A stretch of DNA of 64,000 nucleotides from NCBI RefSeq assembly GCF_964212655.1, contig NZ_OZ156465.1, positions 186,001 through 250,000 of the forward strand, written 5' to 3'. Shown in pieces: positions 17,301 through 24,986 of the stretch. The position numbers and the translations under genes are program-made. Source of the DNA: Candidatus Thiodiazotropha sp. LNASS1 (GTDB lineage Bacteria; Pseudomonadota; Gammaproteobacteria; Chromatiales; Chromatiaceae). Below the pieces are notes generated by a model, which searched no databases, had not been told where the DNA came from, and saw only the letters and a program-made list of their open reading frames with translations. How positions within the stretch are numbered: the stretch's first letter is position 1; each line of letters opens with the position of its first letter.

Positions 17301-18323
17301 ATGACTGATGCAGCACCCATCAACCCTGTTCCGGTCGGTATCGACGATGGCTACGCCTATACCAAGATCGCATTACCGAATGGCCGCTTGTTCGCCATTC
17401 CCTCCCGCGGTCGGATTGGGCAGTCCGCTGTCACCTGGATCCATCAGGGGCAGCAACGCATCTTCGAATACGAGACGGAGGAGACGCACTATTCGGTTGG
17501 CACCCTGGATGGCGCGCCCACCCATTTCGAGGGTTACCCCTGGTCCGGTCTGAACCGGGTCATCGTGCAACACGCCCTGCAAGAGGCGGGGCTCGCCGGA
17601 AGGACCACCCATGCGGTTTCGGGTCTTCCCGTCAGTGCCTTCTACCGCAAGAGCGGCGAACGCCGCCAGGAGGCGATCAGCAAGAAGCAGGAGAGCCTGA
17701 AACAGGCTGTACGCCCGCTGGCGGATGTCCTGCCCGCCGGTATCGCCTTCCACGAGGTGATTCCGGAGGCCCTGGCCGCCTGGTATGACTATGTGATCGT
17801 GGAGCAGGAGGGCAAGGCCTTGCTGGATGATGCGCGTCTGGCCGTTCCGCTCGCCATTGTGGATATCGGCGGGCGCACCACCGATTTCGTGGTAGTGAAG
17901 GATCAGGGGGTTGTCCATGGCTCCTCCGGCTCCCTGCAAGGCGGCCTGTTGGATGTGAAACAACAGGTCGCCAACGGCATCCAGGCACGTTTCGATCTCG
18001 AGAGCCTGGGCGAACGGATCGTCTCCCGTGCCGTCGAGCACAAAAGCGTGCGCCTCCACGGCAGGGACTATGACGTGGCATCCCTGGTCGATGCGGCCAA
18101 GCACGAACTGGTGGAACGGCTCCACGCGGAGACCCGCCGGCAACTGGGTCTGGGGAACGAACTGGACCGTATCCTGTTCGTCGGTGGAGGAGCGGTGGCC
18201 CTGGCTGAACATATCGCCGACTGGTTTCCCCATCAGGCCATCGCGGAGCATCCGGCCTTTGCCAATGCCCGCGGCATGCTCAAGTACCTGCGCTATGTCT
18301 GCGAGGCCTCCGATGCGGACTGA
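17301..18323 (+). CDS. ParM/StbA-type actin-like ATPase
   Basis: 340 aa from ATG 17301, chosen because GGAGAGG lies at the right distance; ATG 17277 is an alternative. The actin/Hsp70-fold motifs are visible: phosphate 1 loop VGIDDGYAYTKIAL at the start, phosphate 2 region LAIVDIGGRTTDFVVV near the middle, and adenosine region ILFVGGGAVALAEH near the end. Plasmid ParM/StbA proteins form filaments that push replicated DNA apart. Here the protein probably stabilises the excised or replicating ICE together with ParB and the small upstream protein. Confidence 0.87.
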   Translation: MTDAAPINPVPVGIDDGYAYTKIALPNGRLFAIPSRGRIGQSAVTWIHQGQQRIFEYETEETHYSVGTLDGAPTHFEGYPWSGLNRVIVQHALQEAGLAGRTTHAVSGLPVSAFYRKSGERRQEAISKKQESLKQAVRPLADVLPAGIAFHEVIPEALAAWYDYVIVEQEGKALLDDARLAVPLAIVDIGGRTTDFVVVKDQGVVHGSSGSLQGGLLDVKQQVANGIQARFDLESLGERIVSRAVEHKSVRLHGRDYDVASLVDAAKHELVERLHAETRRQLGLGNELDRILFVGGGAVALAEHIADWFPHQAIAEHPAFANARGMLKYLRYVCEASDAD

Positions 18324-18352
18324 ACGAGACAACAAAACCGGTTCTATCCGTG

Positions 18353-18371
18353 GCCACTGCGGTTCAGTGGC
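18353..18371 (+). promoter_or_regulatory. Conserved GCCACTG hairpin, copy 1
   Basis: GCCACTG (18353-18359) pairs with CAGTGGC (18365-18371). Near-identical hairpins occur at 20120-20139 and 22292-22311. It lies in the leader of the DUF3577 gene; a second hairpin (18477-18504, CCCT..CGGGA/TCCCG..AGGG) lies nearer the start. Confidence 0.5.
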
Positions 18372-18546
18372 AACCGAGGCACCCCCGGACCGTGCAACCG
18401 GTGCACAGCGGCATAGTTTCTTACAACTGTCGTCGGTCCATCTTCAAGCAAATGGAACGGCTTTCCATTTCAACCACCCTGCCCGGGAAGCCTTCCCGCC
18501 AGGGACGCGCTGGCTCCGGGTCTTCCAGCCTTAAGGAGAAAGCGCT

Positions 18547-18951
18547 ATGTCAAGCAACGAAACACAAAAATATTTCGATCTTCACACCACCGGCATCGGT
18601 TATCTCAACCGTGTCCAGGAGGTGACGCCCAAGGAGGGAAACCCCTTTCTGAGCGTCACCATCGCGGCCCTCAGGGGCAGCGTCGACAACGTCCAGTACA
18701 CCCATTTCGAGTGTCACGTGTCCGGCAAGAAGGCGCAGCAGGTCGTGCGCGAGCTCAAACCGGCCGTCGAGGGCAAGTTGAAGGTGCTCATGGGATTCAC
18801 GCTCAGTGATCTGTATGGCGAATCCTTCACCTTCAAGAACGGTGACAAGGCCGGCGAGACCGGTGTCAGCTTCAAGGCTCGACTGTTACGTGTGTCCTGG
18901 GCCAAGGTCGACGGCCAACCGTTCTACACCGTGCAAGACGACAAGGTGTAA
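18547..18951 (+). CDS. STY4534-family ICE protein (DUF3577)
   Basis: 134 aa: MSSNETQKYFDLHTTGIGYL, then an OB-fold-like core with SVTIAALRGSVDNVQYTHF and FTLSDLYGESFTFKNG. The family is a conserved single-domain protein of PFGI-1-type ICEs, annotated as an ICE replication-linked protein and resembling a single-strand DNA-binding fold. ATG 18547 follows AAGGAGAAAGC. A perfect 9-bp hairpin, CCGGGTAAT/ATTACCCGG, follows the stop at 18964-18984. Confidence 0.87.
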   Translation: MSSNETQKYFDLHTTGIGYLNRVQEVTPKEGNPFLSVTIAALRGSVDNVQYTHFECHVSGKKAQQVVRELKPAVEGKLKVLMGFTLSDLYGESFTFKNGDKAGETGVSFKARLLRVSWAKVDGQPFYTVQDDKV

Positions 18952-18963
18952 ATCCACAGCCGG

Positions 18964-18984
18964 CCGGGTAATCCCATTACCCGG
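18964..18984 (+). terminator. Stem-loop after the DUF3577 gene
   Basis: CCGGGTAAT and ATTACCCGG flank a CCC loop. No U-run follows, so it may slow polymerase or stabilise the mRNA 3' end rather than terminate. A second weaker hairpin (CGGGG..CCCCG) follows near 19001-19018. Confidence 0.4.
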
Positions 18985-19054
18985 TCACCTTCCAACCCAT
19001 CGGGGGATCATACCCCGAGGGACTGGTCTCCCCGTCTTTTCGAGGAGATCCGTC

Positions 19055-19570
19055 ATGAAAAGTACGGAAACAACCGAACCCACGACGGAAGAGGACCGTT
19101 TCGAAGGTCTCACCCCGTCCGAACTCAACGATATGGAGAAGCAATCACTGATGGCACTGGCATTGGCGACATTGGCGGAGCAACACAAACCGGGAGAGAT
19201 CCTGGGCAGTCCGGAGGACACCCGCCGGTATCTGCAGATCCGGCTTGCTGACCGCAAGAACGAGGTGTTCGGCTGCCTGTTACTGGACAACCGGCACCGG
19301 ATCATCGCCATGGCCGAGCTGTTCCAGGGCACCATCGATGGCTCATCGGTCCATCCGCGGGTCATCGTGCAGAAGGCGCTGGAGCTCAATGCGGCCGCCA
19401 TGCTCTTTTTCCACAACCATCCATCGGGCGTTGCGGAACCCAGCCAAGCGGATGAGGCGATCACCCGCCGGCTCAAGGAGGCGCTCGCACTGATCGATGT
19501 GCGTGTCCTCGACCACTTCGTGGTCACCGCCGGTGAGAGCGTCTCGTTCGCGGAGCGTGGGCTTATCTGA
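19055..19570 (+). CDS. RadC-like JAB/MPN-domain protein
   Basis: 171 aa from ATG 19055, with CGAGGAGATC before it. Residues 50-170 form the MPN(+)/JAB domain of the RadC family, with metal-ligand pattern His120-Asn-His122, then seven residues, Ser130 and Asp133 (HNHPSGVAEPSQAD), and an upstream Glu70. RadC-like proteins are frequent in mobile elements; DNA repair was once proposed, but the activity remains unknown. In this family of ICEs a RadC gene is regularly found between STY4534 and the conjugation genes. Confidence 0.88.
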   Translation: MKSTETTEPTTEEDRFEGLTPSELNDMEKQSLMALALATLAEQHKPGEILGSPEDTRRYLQIRLADRKNEVFGCLLLDNRHRIIAMAELFQGTIDGSSVHPRVIVQKALELNAAAMLFFHNHPSGVAEPSQADEAITRRLKEALALIDVRVLDHFVVTAGESVSFAERGLI

Positions 19571-19580
19571 TTTTCACAAA

Positions 19581-19615
19581 CCCTGCCGGGGAAGCACGCC
19601 ACTTCCCCGGCAGGG
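19581..19615 (+). promoter_or_regulatory. Long perfect stem-loop between radC and the DUF6573-like gene
   Basis: CCCTGCCGGGGAAG and CTTCCCCGGCAGGG form a perfect 14-bp stem with a 7-base loop. No U-run follows on the + strand. It resembles the hairpin at 18477-18504, suggesting a repeated regulatory or processing element. Confidence 0.55.
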
Positions 19616-19658
19616 AAGGAGGTGTGACCCGGTGCTTGTTCAACCAAGGAGGAACACC

Positions 19659-20087
19659 ATGTCCGAATCTTCAACAAAGACGACTGCCGAATCAGTTTTC
19701 GGTGAGGTGATAGTCAGCTATACCCGGGCCCAGGCCATCGAGGATGGCGTACTGGTCGACGCGGGTCCCATGGCTAAAGAGGCCGGGTTCAACTGGCCTG
19801 TCGCGCTGACATCCGCCGTCTGGGCCGATTGCGTAGCCTGGAACGACGATGACAGCAGGCAAAAGCCCTTCCAAGACCAAGCGGGCAGGCTTTGGGATGT
19901 GTTGTTTATGGCGTCCCAGGCGATTCGCACCAGCCGAGGATCCGGTGACCGGCAGCTGTTCAAGCTCCACCGGGTGCCGCGTGACGGCAAGGCGATGAAA
20001 GCGGAGCTCGTAACGCTGAAGCTGATCGTCGGGCCGGGTGATCAGGGTGAGCCTGTCATCACCATCCTGCTACCCGACGAAGATTAA
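19659..20087 (+). CDS. DUF6573-like ICE protein
   Basis: 142 aa; ATG 19659 follows AAGGAGGAAC, an excellent ribosome site. Visible segments are VFGEVIVSYTRAQAIEDGVL, KEAGFNWPVALTSAVW and LWDVLFMASQAIRTS. This matches my memory of a family of small proteins common in ICEs and plasmids, and is the main reason for the call; its function is unknown. It is the last gene of the maintenance block before the oppositely oriented HipBA pair. Confidence 0.7.
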   Translation: MSESSTKTTAESVFGEVIVSYTRAQAIEDGVLVDAGPMAKEAGFNWPVALTSAVWADCVAWNDDDSRQKPFQDQAGRLWDVLFMASQAIRTSRGSGDRQLFKLHRVPRDGKAMKAELVTLKLIVGPGDQGEPVITILLPDED

Positions 20088-20091
20088 CAAC

Positions 20092-20107
20092 GCCGGAATC
20101 CTCCGGC
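20092..20107 (+). terminator. Short stem-loop after the DUF6573-like gene
   Basis: GCCGGA and TCCGGC flank a four-base loop (ATCC), 5 bp after the stop. Only a weak T stretch follows. The GCCACTT hairpin at 20120-20139 lies just beyond. Confidence 0.4.
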
Positions 20108-20119
20108 ATCTTGCCCCTG

Positions 20120-20139
20120 GCCACTTGGGATAAAGTGGC
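20120..20139 (+). promoter_or_regulatory. Conserved GCCACT hairpin, copy 2
   Basis: GCCACTT (20120-20126) pairs with AAGTGGC (20133-20139) around a six-base loop. It is similar to copies at 18353 and 22292. Confidence 0.45.
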
Positions 20140-20178
20140 ACGCTCTACTTCTTGGCAGGCAGCAGCCCACTACTACCC

Positions 20179-21423
20179 TCATGCGATACCGTGACACTGC
20201 TTGGTCACGATCTGCTCGATACGCTGCAGCGCCGGATAGTCACCAAATCGGGCTTTAAAGGTCGCTTTTGTCGCAGCCAGGTTCTCCAGTAACAGGGCCG
20301 CGGTTTCTTCAACCAGGTTGGCAAGAAAGCGTGGCCTGATGTCACACTTTCTGGCGAACTCGTTCCAATGGGCTGGCGTGATCACACTGGGATTGCGTTC
20401 TCCACCAACCTCAAAGGCGAGATGGTAGTCGATACGTTCAATCGCGCGGGTAGAGACCAGATCATAGAATGGGGCCAGGCGGATCTCGCCGCTGGGCAGG
20501 TGCAGCAGGGACAGGTTCTTGGCGTGGCCATCGGAGTTGCCTGCCAACACATTGAAGATCTGCCAGCGCAGCAGATGCAGGGCATCGGCGGCCGGGTCAC
20601 TGGAAGCGTCCTGTACCAGGCGATAGCACTGGTCAAAGGCGGGTCCACCGTTCTCCTGGTATTTTTTCTCATGCCCATACCCCAGGGCCTGGCAGAAATC
20701 CTCCTGATGCAGCCGCTGCACCTCCCCCTGTTCATCCCGAATGCGATCATAGCGTGCGATCTGCGCGTAACGGATCTGCTCGATTGAGTGTAGCTCGATA
20801 TCCGCCACCGGCAGACCGATCGCTCCGGCCAGTAAAGTCGTAAAGGTCTCATAGGCGGGCAGGTGACGATAGTCCGCCAACTCGAATTTCAGGATGTGGC
20901 TTGACGGCGCTTCTCCCTGGGGCAGGAAATAGGTGTCGTCTCTCAGCAATATGGGGCATTTATCCTGGGCACCGGCAAGGGAAAGCCGGGGACGCTCGTC
21001 CTCCGGCCAGGTCGCATAGATCTGGCCGCGCCGGGCCGCCAGGTTGGCCAGATCCTTATCGGTCAGGCGACGGTAATGATGCTCACCCGAAGGTGTTCGC
21101 TCTACGGAGAGGATCGACAGTGCGCCCGCACACTCGCCGCCGATGGCGCGCAGCAGATCAAAATCCGTGTTCGGGATTTTCAGGTCGCGGACGATGTGTT
21201 CTCTGACGCCCCCCTCCGGGAGCAGGTTGGCGAAAAAGCGATGGGCGAGGGCATCTTCGGCCGCGAATTCATCGTGTCTCAAGGGTAGGGTATGAGAGAT
21301 CGCGAAGCCGCCGGCGATCCACTCAGGATCGTAGCGAAACCCGATGGCGCCGACTGGGGTACGCCACAGATAGCCGACCAGGCGTTGCTCATGCCAGACG
21401 TTGAGGGCATCGGGGTCGATCAC
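20179..21423 (-). CDS. hipA: HipA-family kinase toxin
   Basis: 414 aa. HipA-type serine/threonine kinase: HipA N-terminal domain to about residue 105 (ANLLPEGGVREHI), the P-loop region RLSLAGAQDKCPILL around 146-160 with Ser148 as the likely autophosphorylation site, the catalytic stretch NSDGHAKNLS (Asp298, Asn303), and the metal-binding Asp321 (APFYDLVST). In E. coli, HipA phosphorylates glutamyl-tRNA synthetase and causes persistence when not held by HipB. It overlaps the upstream hipB by 4 bp. In this ICE it probably acts as a stability or addiction module; it runs against the backbone genes, so it is likely an insertion. Confidence 0.9.
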   Translation of the reverse strand: MIDPDALNVWHEQRLVGYLWRTPVGAIGFRYDPEWIAGGFAISHTLPLRHDEFAAEDALAHRFFANLLPEGGVREHIVRDLKIPNTDFDLLRAIGGECAGALSILSVERTPSGEHHYRRLTDKDLANLAARRGQIYATWPEDERPRLSLAGAQDKCPILLRDDTYFLPQGEAPSSHILKFELADYRHLPAYETFTTLLAGAIGLPVADIELHSIEQIRYAQIARYDRIRDEQGEVQRLHQEDFCQALGYGHEKKYQENGGPAFDQCYRLVQDASSDPAADALHLLRWQIFNVLAGNSDGHAKNLSLLHLPSGEIRLAPFYDLVSTRAIERIDYHLAFEVGGERNPSVITPAHWNEFARKCDIRPRFLANLVEETAALLLENLAATKATFKARFGDYPALQRIEQIVTKQCHGIA

Positions 21424-21710
21424 GACGTCTCCTCCCGGGTATTGCCGGCGCGGGAACCCGGTGATGGGGAGGGCGAGCCACCCCGTGGCTGAATGATGAC
21501 CTCCAGCCCCAGGGTTCGCAGCGCCTTCAGGATCTTGCCGATCTCGGCGGTCTCTTTACCCCGTTCGAATTCGGACAGGAAGCGCGTGCTGAGGTTACCG
21601 AGCCCGGAGACCGTTTCCAGGGTCAGGCGCCGGCTTTTTCGATGCGCACGTACCAGCCGGCCGAGCGCTTCGGCCGTTTGGACCTTTCCGTATGTGATGT
21701 CAGTTTTCAT
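21420..21710 (-). CDS. hipB: HipB-family antitoxin and repressor
   Basis: 96 aa from ATG 21710; the frame is open upstream to 21755, but ATG 21710 has an AGGTGCG ribosome site. The Xre/Cro-type helix-turn-helix spans about residues 11-65 (LGRLVRAHRKSRRLTLETVS, then GLGNLSTRFLSEFERGK), typical of HipB. The C-terminal tail is short, Pro/Ser-rich and probably flexible, as needed for antitoxin turnover. It should bind HipA and repress its own promoter; three candidate operators lie directly upstream. Confidence 0.85.
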   Translation of the reverse strand: MKTDITYGKVQTAEALGRLVRAHRKSRRLTLETVSGLGNLSTRFLSEFERGKETAEIGKILKALRTLGLEVIIQPRGGSPSPSPGSRAGNTREETS

Positions 21711-21732
21711 TCGGATCGCACCTACTAAAAGA

Positions 21733-21844
21733 TATCGTACGGTAAAAAATAGCACTTCAAGTAAACTAGATCAACAAAAAAATACCGTACGTGATAAATA
21801 TAATATTCGGTACTGTATTGACTCAAATAATATTACGTACGGTA
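21733..21844 (-). promoter_or_regulatory. hipBA control region: three operator-like sites at 50-bp period and two candidate promoters
   Basis: Three copies of a CGTACG-centred site are seen at 21733-21744 (TATCGTACGGTA), 21783-21794 (TACCGTACGTGA) and 21833-21844 (TTACGTACGGTA), each exactly 50 bp from the next. On the minus strand there are two candidate sigma-70 promoters between the sites: TTGATC (21769-21774) with TATTTT (21746-21751), and TTGAGT (21821-21826) with TTATAT (21798-21803), both with 17-bp spacers. HipB bound at these sites would cover both promoters and could loop the DNA. Confidence 0.65.
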
Positions 21845-22636
21845 AAAAAACAGGCTTAGGCCATCTTATACGACGGTATGAGCAGGCGTAATAGCGTATC
21901 CCACGTTCTCCACGTGCGAACATCCATTATCCCGGTCCGCTGTCTAGAGTTGCAGCTGTCCACAGAGTCCCCAGGCCTTGCCCGCCACGGCGTAGCGAGC
22001 CCCCCACTCGCGCAGCCAAGAGCGGGGCCGCATAAGCGGCGCCTGTGGACCCCTGTGGGCAGGTGGTCATGCTCCGAAGGACTGTATCAGCCGACTGAAA
22101 GCAAGCCCTGTGACAGGCAGTCGCCTGACGCAGGGTTTGTCTGATCCGAAGAGGTCCTCGTCACTGGCAAGCGCAGCGGGGTAGTGACGAGGGCGGCGAC
22201 TCAGGAAATAGCGCGCGAAGCTGGCAGAATTTTTCAGTGAAAGGCCAGTGATGACCAGCGATACTGCCGCCCTCGACCGATTTTAACCGTGGCCACTGCG
22301 GGTACAGTGGCGCCCAAGCGCATCCGGATCCTTTAACGCGCAGCAGCGAAAGCCGTGGATCCATCTTCCAAGCCGAGCCGATCACGGGATCGGTTCATCC
22401 TCGCAGGCGCTGGCCTGCATTCACTCGACGAACCGTGACACCCGCCCTTAGCGGTGCTGTTCATGTTCATTTTTCATCATCCGCGGACATGTTCCGACTA
22501 ACTGAAAGGAGGTGATTAACCACACTCGAAGAGCGCCCGTGAAGGGCTTGTTGGTCCACGCTGGACCTGTTTCCTCCGGGAAAAACCGGCGTTGCCTAGA
22601 CCAGGCAGCTTTAGGTCGCAATGGGCGTAGTGTCCC
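21845..22636. other. Long non-coding region with several stem-loops before the second recombinase gene
   Basis: No gene is supported here. Structured elements: CAAGCCCTG (22102-22110) with CAGGGTTTG (22131-22139), enclosing CAGGC-AGTC-GCCTG; the perfect 10-bp stem CCTCGTCACT (22156-22165)/AGTGACGAGG (22183-22192) with a 17-base loop; and the GCCACTG hairpin at 22292-22311. The segment 22270-22390 resembles 18340-18460 (same hairpin, followed by a TCCATCTTC-like motif), so it is a diverged dispersed repeat. Such a region could hold an origin of transfer, an origin of replication or leader RNAs; nothing in the sequence decides between these. Confidence 0.5.
22292..22311 (+). promoter_or_regulatory. 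Conserved GCCACTG hairpin, copy 3
   Basis: GCCACTG (22292-22298) and CAGTGGC (22305-22311) flank a six-base loop; stem identical to the copy at 18353. Confidence 0.5.
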
Positions 22637-23632
22637 ATGACCGTACCGCGCGCCCTGAGCGTTGTTGAAAAACGACGCGAGGAAGTGCCCTTGGGGTATA
22701 CGCGGGACCGAATGGCCATGGCCACCGGTTGGGTCAGAAACACTTACCGATATGCGAGAACACTTTTGAGAGATCTGAACTACCAACTCAAGCAGATTTG
22801 CCGTCGAAACCGGGACGGCAGCTTTACAACCCAGCGAGACCGGGAGCGGCTGCTGACGCAGATCGCCGACCAGCTCCATGATCTGGGTTACCGTCATATG
22901 AGCGCACAGTCGCTCAAGCCCAAGCACATCGAGGCTTTAGTCAAAAACTGGCAAGAAAAAGAGCTGTCGGCCGGGGCAATGAAGAACCGGCTGGCAGTCA
23001 TTCGCTGGTGGGCCCAGAAGGTCAATCGTCAGAATGTCGTTGCACGATCGAACGACCACTATGGTGTTCCTAACCGGCAGTTTGTGACCAACGAATCCAA
23101 GGCCCGTAGTGTGGGGGCGGAAGAACTTGGCAAGATTCGAGATGCCCGAGTTCGGATGAGCCTGGAACTACAGCAGGCCTTTGGCTTGCGCCGCGAAGAG
23201 GCGATCAAGTTCATACCGGACTACGCAGATCGCGGCGACCATATCGTCCTCAAGGAAAGCTGGACCAAGGGCGGCAAGGCCCGAACCATCCCGATACGGA
23301 TTGAGGCACAACGTACCGTTCTCGATCGTGCGCGACAGTTGGCCGGTAAAGGCTCGCTGATTCCCAGCGCAAAGAACTACCGACAGCAATTGCGATTGTA
23401 CGAAGCCGAGACTGCCAGGGCAGGGTTATCCAGGATGCATGGTCTTCGTCATGCCTATGCCCAGAACCGTTATGAGGAACTGACCGGATGGCGATCACCC
23501 GCGGCGGGCGGTCCTCCAGTCAAGACGCTCACGCCGGAACAAAAACGGATCGATCAGCAAGCCCGTCTGTCGATCAGTCTCGAGCTCGGGCACGAGAGAC
23601 CACAGATTGTGGCTGTGTATTGCGGGACGTGA
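22637..23632 (+). CDS. Tyrosine-recombinase-like ICE protein (integrase domain-containing)
   Basis: 331 aa if started at ATG 22637; ATG 22706 or 22712 are alternatives and ribosome sites are poor for all. The N-terminal domain (about residues 30-130, with TLLRDLNYQLKQICRRNRDG) matches the phage-integrase N-terminal type seen in ICEs. The catalytic domain has FGLRREEAIKF (Arg), HGLRHAYAQNRYEELTG (HxxRH) and GHERPQIVAVYCG (His and the Tyr nucleophile). It is thus a likely active recombinase distinct from the integrase at 9039. In PFGI-1-type elements such a gene regularly precedes pilL; its role is not known. Confidence 0.82.
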   Translation: MTVPRALSVVEKRREEVPLGYTRDRMAMATGWVRNTYRYARTLLRDLNYQLKQICRRNRDGSFTTQRDRERLLTQIADQLHDLGYRHMSAQSLKPKHIEALVKNWQEKELSAGAMKNRLAVIRWWAQKVNRQNVVARSNDHYGVPNRQFVTNESKARSVGAEELGKIRDARVRMSLELQQAFGLRREEAIKFIPDYADRGDHIVLKESWTKGGKARTIPIRIEAQRTVLDRARQLAGKGSLIPSAKNYRQQLRLYEAETARAGLSRMHGLRHAYAQNRYEELTGWRSPAAGGPPVKTLTPEQKRIDQQARLSISLELGHERPQIVAVYCGT

Positions 23633-23744
23633 ATACAGCCACGAAAACACTGCGCCGGTGAGAATGGATTATTTATTTTCAGTACCCAAGCGCACCTTCA
23701 TGATGCCGGCCAGGTTGTAACAAACCACTGAGGCCGAATCCACT

Positions 23745-24245
23745 ATGAAACGATCACTCTTTAATCTTGCTCACCCTGGTGCAGTAACGGCGATAGGTAT
23801 CGCCGGCATTTGTACTGTCGCCAGCATGAGCGTTCATGCAAGCGATATCCAGTCAGGCCGGTATTCGATGTATTCGACAGCTCCGACCCAGGCGCAGGCG
23901 AACCTGTTGGAAGCGACCGTTACCGTTCAGTTGCCAGCGCGGATCCAGACCATCGGAGAGGCAGTGCGGTATCTCCTGCAGCGCAGTGGATATCGGTTGG
24001 CTGCTACTGAATCCACTGCGCCGGAAACGCTCGCGTTATTTGCGCTTACGCTCCCGGCCGTGCATCGCCATCTTGGGCCGATGACATTGCGCGAGGCGCT
24101 GGAGACACTCGCCGGTCCAGCCTTCCATTTAGTCCAGGATCCTGTTCACCGACTGATCACATTCGAGCAGTGTGCAGTGAAGCAGGTTGCTGCCCACGAG
24201 ACCATGAACATGGCTAATGTGGAGGTAGCGCAGGATGACGACTGA
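23745..24245 (+). CDS. PilL N-terminal-domain conjugation protein (TIGR03748)
   Basis: 166 aa. Signal peptide to about residue 32 (ending SVHA). The mature part has the pattern EATVTVQLPARIQTIGEAVR, YLLQRSGYRL and LGPMTLREALETLAGPAF, typical of the PilL/secretin-lipoprotein N-terminal domain that packs against outer-membrane pores. It is the first gene of the transfer operon and overlaps the next by 11 bp. It probably serves in the mating-pore or conjugative-pilus assembly in the periplasm. Confidence 0.82.
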   Translation: MKRSLFNLAHPGAVTAIGIAGICTVASMSVHASDIQSGRYSMYSTAPTQAQANLLEATVTVQLPARIQTIGEAVRYLLQRSGYRLAATESTAPETLALFALTLPAVHRHLGPMTLREALETLAGPAFHLVQDPVHRLITFEQCAVKQVAAHETMNMANVEVAQDDD

Positions 24246-24981
24246 GCAGCAACCGGAGCAGATCAATCCGTCAGAAAAGGAGAGCAAGCAGGATAAGGCA
24301 GAGAGGCAGCCAAGATCCCGGCGGCTGGCTTACAAGTCCGTACTGACCGCCGTTGTGGTCGGTATCGTTGTCATCAGTGCGCTGTCGCTTTCCAGGATCC
24401 AGCGGCAAGATGAACTCCAGATACAGGACTCCAATACCCCAACCCGGGAGATGATCAAAATACCGGAACTAGGGGTAGGTGCGGACGAGGACAAAGTCGA
24501 GCAGATCGATCAGAGGCTGACATCATTGTCTGGCCGGATCGGCCGCGGTTTCGAAGCGCAAGTGGCCCTGAGTGCGGATGTGAAGAAAAGCCTGGCTTCC
24601 GTGGCCGAAGGTGTTCACGCGATCAAAGTGGCCGTTGCTGATCTCACGGAAAGTAACCATGCCCTTCGCCAACGTATTGACGAGTCCATTGCGCGGATGA
24701 ATACCCTCATCAAGGAGACTCAGATGCGTAAGGCCGCCCAGAAAAAGCCGGTGGCCAGGCCGAAACCTGCACCCGCCAAAACTCCACCGTTTTATGTCGA
24801 TGCCATCGACGTTTGGGATGACATGACTTACGTGGCCATCTCCCAGGCAGGCCGCGTTGCATTTTTGAAGTCCGGCGAACAGCAATCAGGCTGGACAGTG
24901 GCTGGCATCGACCGCCTCAAGGGCAGGGTCGAATTCAAGGGGCCGCATGGCCAGAACCATTCCATTTCATTGCAGAGGTAG
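24235..24981 (+). CDS. Bitopic membrane protein of the conjugation operon, unknown
   Basis: 248 aa. Basic cytoplasmic tail, one membrane helix at about 33-53 (YKSVLTAVVVGIVVISALSL), a coiled-coil region (about 85-165, with KSLASVAEGVHAIK and RQRIDESIARMNTLI), a Pro/Ala/Lys linker, and a small globular end (FYVDAIDVWDDMTYVAIS). The tail resembles the periplasmic domain of PilP/TraP-like assembly proteins, but the match is too weak to name. Its start overlaps the PilL-N gene. Confidence 0.7.
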   Translation: MTTEQQPEQINPSEKESKQDKAERQPRSRRLAYKSVLTAVVVGIVVISALSLSRIQRQDELQIQDSNTPTREMIKIPELGVGADEDKVEQIDQRLTSLSGRIGRGFEAQVALSADVKKSLASVAEGVHAIKVAVADLTESNHALRQRIDESIARMNTLIKETQMRKAAQKKPVARPKPAPAKTPPFYVDAIDVWDDMTYVAISQAGRVAFLKSGEQQSGWTVAGIDRLKGRVEFKGPHGQNHSISLQR

Positions 24982-24986
24982 AACCG

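Noticed and set aside
17373-18335. 320-codon open frame on the minus strand
   Set aside because: Mirror of the ParM-like gene in high-GC sequence; the forward frame carries the actin-fold motifs.
21878-22144. 88-codon forward frame in the hairpin-rich region
   Set aside because: Composition is unnatural and it runs through several stem-loops; more likely non-coding.
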